Below, piece by piece: positions 37,501 to 48,900 of a stretch of 64,000 bases of DNA. Source of the stretch: Hemicentrotus pulcherrimus (Eukaryota; Echinodermata; Echinoidea; Camarodonta; Strongylocentrotidae); the NCBI GenBank assembly GCA_003118195.1, contig BEXV01000867.1, forward strand, positions 48,902 to 112,901, given 5' to 3'. The translations under genes and the position numbers were made by a program. Within the stretch, counting starts at the first letter, position 1. Every line of letters begins with the position of its first letter. Under the pieces are notes generated by a model. The model was not told where the DNA came from. It saw nothing but the letters and a program-made list of their open reading frames with translations, and ran no database searches.

Positions 37501-40500
37501 TATTTATTTATTTAACCATAAAAATAACATCAAATGAAAACAATAACAATATATCAATTTAAAACAGTAAATAAAATTATCGTTTAGAACAACGAAAAGA
37601 AAAATGCTTGTAACATGGTATCCCAAAATAAGAAAAAGTGGAAAACATTTAAAGATTTAAAATTTTAAGAAGTTTGATCGAGCAAAAGAATCAAAACTAC
37701 ATGTGAAAGAAGCTCGTTATACAACTACACAAATCGTTTAATTGCCCTCTAATATATGTCTTTTCAAATAAGTTATATTTATCTATCTTTCGTTTTGCAA
37801 GAAGACACACATGAACAAAGAGAACTATCTCTATTAATTAAAGTAAATAAGTTAGTACTATCAATTTGGAAGGAGTTATTTTGAGCTGGAAAACATGTCC
37901 GATGAGATTTAACAAGATACTGCGAATTTACAAACGACTCATGGATTACGTGGATATAGTAAACATGTACGCTATAATTATCACCTAACATCAAACGGCA
38001 TATTAGCTCGATACACCGCCGGTAGTCAAGGAAACCAAAATCGACAAGATGAATACTGTGTTCCTATTTATTGTGTTTGATAGACAGAAATATAACGATT
38101 TTTACATAATAAAGCTTTAAATTCGTGCCTCTACTGTTTGTTTCTGTCACTAGTGGATATGAGTATGGATGATATGATATGGGCTGCTATTAATGAATGT
38201 CTGCTTTTCGAAACTGAGCTCACAGCAAATACGTAACATGTATGTCATTCATAGAGTGTACATTGTAAGTACTGAAAACGTATGTACACGTGTAACTATG
38301 TAAAGAATCTTAATCGAAAATGCATGGATGAATGAAACAGATGAACAATCGATATAACTGCTGACATACAAGAATGTTTAAGAAAGACTAAAATGAGATA
38401 ACAAAACCATGGGTCCCAATACTAATATACAGTTCGTATATTGCAAATAAAATGTTTAAAGCTCGTCTTTATATTTCTCATCGAATTCGATATTAACATA
38501 GTGGTCGATTTTGTCTGACGTTTAATAGACCATTTTCGTAATGTAATCAAATTTGATAAACAAATCTTTGTTAAGTGCCATTTTACAAATCATCTAATTT
38601 CCCCTTGTTTTTCAAAAGTCAGAATGTGAATTCCGTACATTAATTGTTGCTAGGTAGGGCAAACATTACGGCTTGTCCTACCAAACCGCATGTGTTAAAG
38701 ATTTATGCAATTCGCAATCTGACCTATTGAAATACAAATATTCAAAGCAGGTGAATTAAATCATTTATAACATGGCATTTAACGAAGATATGTGCATTTA
38801 ATTTGATTACATTACGAAAATTGTCAATTAGTGGAATTGGAGTAAATTTGAAAATCTCTTTAATAAACCAAAGGGGATTTCTCTCCCATTTGTTTTAAAA
38901 ACGACTGAACATCCCGACAATTAATAACATTTCGTGACGAATTTTTTAAGCTCATTAAACGAAAGCTTGTAACCAGAGGCTGGATAATGTTGGTAAGATA
39001 TTAATCCCAGTTCAATGCCAACCTAATTGCTTTCCCAACGCACTTCGAGACTGGCTCCGTATCTTATTTACATTCTCTACTGTATTGTTGATAATTGAAA
39101 TAGTGATGAGTCCTCCAGAGTACTGACGATGCTCTATATGTTATGCTCATTTGCTTATTACAACTGATTAAATAATATATTTCAATATGCCATCATCACA
39201 TATTTCATTTTTGTTTCTTTATTAATTTATCTTTCTTTTTTTTTTTAATCATTCCTATTTTATTTTATTTTTTTTTGGGGGGGGGGGGGGCTCTAAAAGC
39301 ATAATGTACATTCAAAACTCCATTGTGTCTATAAAATCGTGGCAAGATACTTTAAGAACCAAAATCAGGAGCCTGTTTAAAAACAGATATCCACGTATAT
39401 GGAACCTTATCAAGAAATAAGTTTTTACTTCCAAAGAATAATTATTTCACATTCAGACATCGATAAACTAAGCATTAAATTAAGATATTATCCCACGAAT
39501 CCGGGTTTGTCGGCTAATTTACCTTAAAAAAAAAATTGAGAATGCCTCCTTTGGCGACCTTTAGAAGCTGATGGCTGACGAACTCTTGTAGGACAAGAGC
39601 TTTGTCAACATTTACTCATGATAATGACAGACGCCTAGGATAACTACCAAAGCTTGTTATAGGTAAAATTGGTCTAGAGGGTATACATCACACTGCCGAT
39701 TGGAAGATGTTGTCCATAATCTATACTTTGTTTTCATTTGTAATCATATGGAAAGTGAGATTGAAAATAGAAAGAAATACATGTATCGTATTTCCGTAGG
39801 TAAAATAAAATGTAGAGGATAGCGGAAGGACTAGTCCGACTCTACTTCATTTTTTGCTTGACTCTTTAAAAAGAAGTTTGGATATCAAAATTGTATTTTC
39901 TATTTCATCGGTTGCTTGCTAGATCGTGTCTATTTTGCATCACATTTTCCTCAGACGCAACGGAAGAATATATCAATTCGACTCTACCAGTTCAGGAATA
40001 AATGAGATAAGTACATCTCTATAGAATGATCTAAGTTGTTCTTAAGCTCACAAATTAATGTGTAACACCATGACATTTAACTATATCACATATTATTTAA
40101 CAGACAGATTAATCATTACAATTTATATTAAAAAAATCTTTTCCTTGTTCCCAAAGAAAAAGCAATACAAAATCCACCCACGACACGGGAACCAAAGTTG
40201 TATCAAGTACTTAATAATTACCAAAGTACATACATGTATGTACATCTACCGGTACTCAATAATTTACCTGTAAAACTTAATTGAGTCCTGAGATAATTAC
40301 GAGCACCCGCTAATGTTTTTTCTTTTAGCTGCACTTCAATCAAGTTTGATAGACGGTCATAAATGATGCCAAATTGAAAGCAAATGGTCATCTACAAGTA
40401 CGTCATGCACAAAAAAATTATTTAAAAAACTTGATTATATGGATGTATATTGTGAAGTGTGAACACCATGACAACATTAATTACCGGTAAGTACTTTTGC

Positions 40501-42886
40501 AGAGATGATAGTGAATGCCCATTTGTTGACCTCGTCAATGATAAATTGATACAAGCGATGTGATGGTGGACATATGAATATAGGATGAAGAATCATCATA
40601 AAAAGGGGTGACTCAAGGATCTATTTATAGACATTTTACAAACTTAATAAGTATTGAAAAAAAATGGGAGCTCTAATCAACATCATGTACTAACAGTATA
40701 ACAAAAGGGTTTAACAGGAAATCCTACACAGATGTCGGCCGGGTGGCAAAAGGGCGTTAGCGCATAAGCAACTCGAAACTACTTTTCGAATTATTCGCAT
40801 TTAAAGATTTGTTTTATATTTAAACTGCTTTCCGTCCCCAAAATTGGTTTAAAACATTGAAGACTAATGTAAATGTTGAAGTAGAACACGGCCACAATTT
40901 TTTTCTCGAAAATAAGTCAGTATTATTAAGTTTGAGGCGATTGGCAATTTAGTGCTAACGTCTTTCTGCTTTAAGTTTCATTATTGACCTGAAATTTGAG
41001 CAAACGCCCTTCTGCCAGCCAGGCGACGTACTACTCTCAAAGAAAGCAGAAAAATAAGAGAAGCAAACTGATGAAAGTTTCAATTAAATCTGGCAAAATA
41101 TAAGAAAGTTATAAACTGTTGAAAGTTGTAATCACTTATGGGCAATTCAAATTGGCTGAAGCAGTAGTGTCAATGTGATGTAGTGCTGGACTACTTTCCC
41201 ATCTGTTCCAACATATAAAATGACTAACATTTAAATTTTTCAAAAATGTATTGCTCAGGACGGTCTATTATTTTTAGAGGACCTATAATATATTTTGATT
41301 AGTGACCCAAGGGAGAAGGAACTTACGGGAAATCAGATATTTTTGTAAACAGCAAATGGGTGAGTTATCCACGTCCTACATTACAAGGGATGAATTGCAC
41401 TTTAAGCTCTTTTTCTTTTTAGAGGGTGAAGATTACATGTTTTTTCCTTTCAAAGTAAACTTTCTTATTTCAGTAGAATTTAATATTCCCATGTTGTGGT
41501 TGGTGGTTGGGGACCGAGCAAAAGCATCACTCAAAACCTGTGGAACTCATACCAATGTAGCTGATGTTATTTTATATGGAGAGGAGAACTGAAGTATCAA
41601 TTAATTTAATCATAATGAAAATAGGTTTCATCAATATTGATGTGTTCGTGTATGCCTTAATTAGACTTCAACAAACTCTCATATATTGACCGACCATCGA
41701 TACCAGGTCTCCCTGTAGCCTTGAATTTTCTGCCTATTCACCAACGAAGGATACTACCTTGACGTGGTTCCTAACAAGCGCAATAAATGTATTTACGGCT
41801 AATAGGCACAATAATACACAAAGCCAAATTCACAGGCTCTTTTGATGGTCAGATGATGATATAATTCACTCAATAATATATTTGTTTACAATAAATAAGT
41901 TCAAATTGTGTTTCTTTCAGCCTCAACTCCTTCATTTCTTGTTCTTCCTGTTGAAATGTGACCCATTTAATATTTTATTATCTTTCTTCTTTGTTGAGAT
42001 AACACATTTCCAAATACAAAATGCAAAACACTCTTAATTTAATCAGTTTGTATGGTAAAGGGGGGGGGGTAAAACATATAGGATGGGTTAAATCTTTCAA
42101 TAGATCTGAGAAAATTTAGGGCTGTGATTTTAAAAATGACTGTTATCATATCAGCATTCCATTGACCAAATTCTTAATGTTAAACATCTATTTACTTTCA
42201 GTTGAGTTTCAATTCTCAGTGTAATGTTTCATCAATTCAATAAATTGAAAGACAATCAGTGCCATAACGTGTTTTATCTGACTGAACATGGTATCAACAA
42301 TTCCATGAGCCTTATACCATATCAAACAGCTACGCTTAGGTTAACATGTTTAAATAAATCAATTTTTTTTAATTCCACTCCTGAAAAATATACTCCACGA
42401 CCAAACACTGTGGTTGAGAGTTGTGCAACTGGTCAAACAGAGTGGGTTCAAAGTCCTCTCATAAATGGCATGGGATAAATCTAAACCCCACCTTTGGCTT
42501 TCCTCCAGCTTTTTATGACTGATATCATTGATTGCCCCCTCCTGGTGATTAACACAATATCAGGCCAAGGCCATTTACAATCACTCTATTTACTAACATG
42601 TCAACAGGTGTCATTTACGAGATAAAGAAATTGGGTTATTAGATTGGTTTAACTATTTGATGAGTTCATAAACTTAAAATAAGAGATATTAAAAGGGCTC
42701 TTTTTTAATCCTTATGGACAAAAATACCAGTTTAACTTCATACCACCAAGAGATTAAGTGAATGAGTAGGAGGATAGAGGTAGGAAATGAAGGAAGGAGG
42801 GAAGGAAGGAGGGAGGGAGGGACTGAGGGAGGGAGGGAAGGAAGGAGGGAGGGAGGGAGACAGGAGAGAGAGAGTGAGAGAGAGAA

Positions 42887-42919
<33 letters not shown>

Positions 42920-45900
42920 CAGAGACAGAGACAAACAGACAAATAGAGAGACATAAGNGAGGGAGGAGAGAAGGGAGGGAGGGAGGAGAGAAGGGAGGGA
43001 GGAAGGGAGAAAGGGGAGCAAGGAGTAAGGAAGAAAGGGTGGTAGAAAGGTATATGGAATTAAATTAATGTAAATTAGTTCTATTTATGTTTTATGATAT
43101 CAGTTGATTTTTAAAGCTTTTTCCAAAAAAAACACACTAACCACGATTTATTTCTTAAGAATTTAGAGAAATCTATTAAGTTCACATTCTAAAAAATAAT
43201 TAACAACTGAAAAAAAATTTGGATTCCTTGAAACAAATGATAAAAATTAAATGGTCAATTTGTCAAAGATGATATCAAAAACTTAAGAACTTGAAAATAA
43301 AACACAGTTCTCTTTTTAGCTTGGCAAACTGTACACTTTGTCTAATCTTACAATCATTATTTTCTTTAAATACAAAGACCCTGCCGCATTAAGAGCAAAG
43401 TTCTTAACCAGAATGAGATCACTCCCCACAATGTCTCACATATTTGATCATGAGAGAAGGGCAAGCTCTACATGGCAAATAAGATATATCGACCACTTTG
43501 TAAGCAGTTTCAGGGACTAATGTGCCATTTACTTGATTGATTAACTAAATTCCTTCACAATGCTAAACTAAAGCACATGATTGGGCTCCTGATCAAACCA
43601 TAAATTGGATGAATATTGTAAATGTATGTACATGATAACAGCGTCACAACTATTTGGATGTAGGCTTAATGAGGAGTGGTGTTGTAATATCATCCACTTT
43701 AGAATTGAGATGCAAATACAAGAATCTAGTCTGCCCTAACGACAAAGGATTTTTATTCCTATTTCCTCTAATCCCTTGTTAATGAAAATCCATTTATCAC
43801 ACACTCTGAAGATGTAAAATTGGCCCCGTAATTGACGACAATGTTGACATTTTGGGAAGAGCCTGTCAAGTGCTGCAATTAATTGAGGAAATGAGCAAAG
43901 ATAACTCATGGAGAATGGGAAATATTTAAAGCAATTTCTAAAGGGAAAAAACAAGAATGAGGACAAATTTCAATACAAATATTTGTATTTCATGTACCGC
44001 TTTATGCACTAAACATCTAGCCCCCCAAAAGGCTTAATGATGTATTTGGCCATTTGAATAGTAAATTACAGAAATGGACTAATGATAATCATTATCCTCC
44101 TCCCTAATTCTTCCAATTTTCCCCTCCTTCTTCCGTCATTCCAACCTTCTTTAACACAACTTTCTACTCCTCTAAGCCATCTTCAGTCCATTTCAACTAT
44201 CTACAAGCGAACAGAGTGCATTTTATGACCTCTCGTTACATGGCAACAGCAAAGAAACTATTGCATAGAGTTTTTTAAAGGCAGGGAAAAAACACAATAG
44301 CAATGTGATGACAAAGAGAAATTACCATGAATTAAGACACTAACAATGCTTGAGGTTAATGTACAGCTAAAATGAAAGACTACCAAAAAAAATTAAAAAT
44401 GATGAGAGAGAAGTTTAACAAAGAAAGATCAGAAATTAAAGAATAGTCATGATATAAACTGTGTTGATAATACTTTGTCAATAATAATAATAATAATAAT
44501 AATATAAAATCCGCTCCAAATTTTATCATGTTAAACCAAAAATGGAAATTCTTTTTGCCCAATTGATTGTAAGCCCGGCAGCCACTGAGCAGCGCCAGAT
44601 CAACGTTGCTCTATCCCTTATATTGTTGAAAGCAAACAAGGTAGCAGCAACTCCCGTCTTTAACGTCTTTTGGTATGACGCAGCTGGGGTTCGAACCCAC
44701 GACCTCCCGGTTGTGAGGCGGACGCTCTACTGACTGAGCCAATGATAATAACATTTCTATTCAACAGTATAAGCAACAAATGAAAGATTTCAAATTTGTG
44801 ATTTGTTCAGTCAATCACAAGTTTGTCTACAAGGAATCACTTTGTTGCTATTTGTGACATATCTCTCCAATTGTAATGAATTCAAAAATTCAAGGTACAC
44901 ACGTCCGAACAATCATACATGCATACATACAAACATATATACACCTTCTCATTAAAAAAAGTACTGGAATGTATATAGGATGCATGCACAAAGTTGAACA
45001 CATTGTTAGTTAAATCATCAGATGATATTTAGTAACTCCATTAATGATAAAATTGAACTTAATTCCTCAGAAAATGTATACCGGTATACCACCAATGACT
45101 GATTTGAAGGTTGGTTAACTAAACAATAAATGAGCCTTCTTTCAACAGGTACAAAACTCATGAAAAAAACAAGAACTCATGAAAATTTTCAAGCAGACTT
45201 AAGGAAACCAGTTACTTTCAACCTGCCATGGTGGTGCTATATATAACAAGGATCAACATGTGGAGTAATGTTTCAAAGACCATGCAATCTAGAGAAGAAC
45301 AAAATACCAGATCATACAGATGCAGCCCACTTTCAACACACATGTAGTCTGATGGCACAGACTATTATTCTACACTTCAACACAAGTCCATGATGTCTCT
45401 GGTTATGTCAAACAGAGCAGCTACCATACAGTGCCTATTGACTGCAGCCTCTGAATAGCCTTCTAGTTCAGACCCTCTGTTGTGCATTATGACCAACGAG
45501 GGTTCGTCCCTGAAAACTACTGTCAACAAGCAAACCATCCATACATCAACAAAGTGAGAAAAGATTGAGGTAAGCTAACACAAGAGATGTGGGTTAAACC
45601 AACCCAGGAGTTTACTCATGCACTCAAATAAATCAACAGCTCATCTTAATGTCTCATAAAATGAAGAGGACTCATGGAGCGGGAAAAATGCATGAATGTA
45701 ACAGAGATGAATTGCATGAGTAGTGTAGCGATCTCTTTGTTCAGGCAAAACATAGCAACAAATGTGTGACAGACTCGTTTGTAAATAAGATAATACCAAT
45801 GATGCTAAGCAATTAAAAAACAATGCTAGATAAATATTAATGATAAAGTTAGATGACTTGAACATTGATGATATAACAATTACAGCAATTAAAGAACTTT

Positions 45901-48900
45901 GCATTCAAATGGAACATTAGAATGCTGTTCCAAAAGGCTGAAAACTTTTTCAAACTTCTATCTAAAAGTGGCTAGGAATAACACAAGATGTTAGACCTGA
46001 AAGAAAAAATGCAATATCATAGCTTCCTATTAGACATGAAACAATGGCTGCTTTGGAATCCATGACTTGCTTATTCTTCCACTGTACTCCGTTAAATTGA
46101 TTAGCTACTTGAGTTGTTTGAACTTCTACTAGGGTTCCAAGTTGTGGGTTTGAAATTGAACAGAACCCTGATGAATATGAATTAATATGAAGATTTTGTT
46201 TTATGTTCAATTTTATCGAAGGCATTTGCTAACATGCAGTTTCTTTATATAGAGTAAATATATTCCTCCCTTAAGCTGTGATAGCTTGAACAGTTCACTC
46301 TTCAAGTCCACTTATAATGAATCCATACAAGTAATTTCCAAAGCTTTCTGATCTTTAAAGCTTTTGCTTTGATAAATGCACTTTTGTATCTATTGAATAT
46401 CTTCCTTTTTTACAGTGAACCCAAACACCAAGGTATTAAACTCTGTGCAACTTACAAAATGTATGGATTAATCATTCAATTCTCTTCAATGACATTGTAC
46501 TTAATTGGATTGCAGTTGTAATTGCACTGGTAGGCAAACATCAGGCATGGCAACTTTGGTAGTCATAGCAACCTTTGTGAATACAGTTTGCATTCATTAA
46601 GACTCAATTTGTGCCCTACCTCTTTCATCTTGTGTGTAGACTATTCACCAAAAGTTGATGGCTACCAATCAAGGCTACAGCAACAGAACATCCATACTAT
46701 ATCATATGTTATATACCTCATTTTAAGATTCTTTACTAATCCTGTCTTGTGATTGGTTGAAAATGCAGTCATGTTCTTAACCATGCCCGCTAATTGAAAT
46801 TCATAGTCATTTTTCCATGGCTCTACCGGTTTATATCCATTTTTATAGCACTTTTTCCATGGCTGTCAAACGTGACGTCATTTTGCTGCGATTCCCATTT
46901 TGGTTTACGTGTTATACCATATTAGTTTCTTTTTTGCGATGACCGATGCGCAATACCGTTAACGGTGTTTGAGTGCAATTCGATTTTGGTCGCTGCATTT
47001 AGGCGACGAATCTACCAATCCACGCAGCGCAGACGACCGATCGCCATTTTGTGTACTAGTCTCGATTGCAAAATACTGGGGTTTTTAGTTTCCAATTTTT
47101 TGTCAATAAAGAGGCAAAATGGAGGACACAGCTATGCCAAGATTTCAATTTATGGAAACCTAAATAGGTGAGTCAACATTTTCCCCTTTTTCGGTATATA
47201 AAATATATATTGACTGCTTTTAATATTCGAGGCATAGTTGTTTCTAAAGGGTCTCGGGAAACTCACAACCTGCTATGACCCCGCAGCGCAAGCGCCTTGG
47301 GGTCATAGCAGGTTCTGAGTATCCCTTGACTCTATAGAAACCACTATGCCTCTCAAAGCAGTCAATATATCCTTTATATAGTAAAAAGATTGTGCTAGTT
47401 TTAACTCACCAGTCTGTAGGCAGAAGTGAATGCACCTAGGTATGCGACCAGACCAGAAGAAATGAGCACATCACCAGTCAAGTTGATGTAGAGTTTTCCA
47501 AGGTCAGCAGCTGATTGGTTCCATCTAAACAACAAAGAATGTTCAACCTTGTTAAACAAATTAACCGTAATCAGTTTTTTACCATTGAGGTACTGGTATG
47601 TTAAATGATTCAATGCTTGATTAGAAATATGGAATATTCAGTGCATCAATTCATTTCATTGAATTACTGAAGGTTAACCGGTGGAGAGTCAAATACTTAG
47701 CATAACAAATTTATACAAACAGCAACTAAGCCTGAAATCCCATTAAAAATATACAGTAGCCTATTGTATATAATATGAGTTTAAGTAAAAGAGGGGTATA
47801 TCATTAAGAGCTTGCAAACTATATTAATAACAAGAACTTTAAAATAGCTATAGGGGTCAATTAAGCACCTAATCTTAAAGCAAACAGGCTGCTTTGTGAA
47901 CTGCCCTATTTCTGACTACATGAATAACAGACTATTATAGAGATATGAATATATCGTGATAAAGTAGAGTTTTAAAAATAACATAAGTGTATTGTTATGC
48001 CTCTGACACCATCTTCAGTGGGCAGAGACATAAAACAAAATTCCAAAATTTGAATCCATGACCCACTAAATGTACACCCCGAGGATAAACCACTACACTA
48101 CATGCTACATTAGTCTGTCTGACCTGTCTTTCTCTCCTCCTAGTCCACCAATGACCCACTAAATGTACACCCCAAGGATAAACCACTACACTACATGCTA
48201 CATTAGTCTGTCTGACCTGTCTTTCTCTCCTCCTAGTCCACCAATGACCCACTAAATGTACACCCCAAGGATAAACCACTACACTACATGCTACATTAGT
48301 CTGTCTGACCTGTCTTTCTCTCCTCCTAGTCCACCAATGACCCACTAAATGTACACCCCAAGGATAAACCACTACACTACATGCTACATTAGTCTGTCTG
48401 ACCTGTCTTTCTCTCCTCCTAGTCCACCAATGACCCACTAAATGTACACCCCAAGGATAAACCACTACACTACATGCTACATTAGTCTGTCTGACCTGTC
48501 TTTCTCTCCTCCTAGTCCACCAATGACCCACTAAATGTACACCCCAAGGATAAACCACTACACTACATGCTACATTAGTCTGTCTGACCTGTCTTTCTCT
48601 CCTCCTAGTCCACCAATGACCCACTAAATGTACACCCCAAGGATAAACCACTACACTACATGCTACATTAGTCTGTCTGACCTGTCTTTCTCTCCTCCTA
48701 GTCCACCAATGACCCACTAAATGTACACCCCAAGGATAAACCACTACACTACATGCTACATTAGTCTGTCTGACCTGTCTTTCTCTCCTCCTAGTCCACC
48801 AATGAGCCACTAAATGTACACCCCAAGGATAAACCACTACACTACATGCTACATTAGTCTGTCTGACCTGTCTTTCTCTCCTCCTAGTCCACCAATGACC

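Larger units (their letters stand above)
37004..47409. other. Last 10.4 kb of the giant DNAH7 intron
   Basis: AT-rich, no intact gene recognised. Landmarks are inverted-repeat elements at 38530-38824 and 40734-41027, poly-G run near 39279, purine tract 42776-43050, SINE 44481-44746 and hairpin 47195-47380. A 96-codon open frame at 41302-41592 shows no known motif and I do not call it a gene. Confidence 0.7.

Noticed and set aside
41302..41592. 96-codon open frame in the giant intron
   Set aside because: No motif, no homology I recognise, and no paralog in the window; such length occurs by chance.
42762..43068. Glu/Arg/Gly-rich and Ser/Leu-rich open frames
   Set aside because: Translations of a purine simple repeat.
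44680..44746. Stand-alone tRNA gene
   Set aside because: A and B boxes are present, but the acceptor stem does not form and a SINE body with an ATT tail follows.
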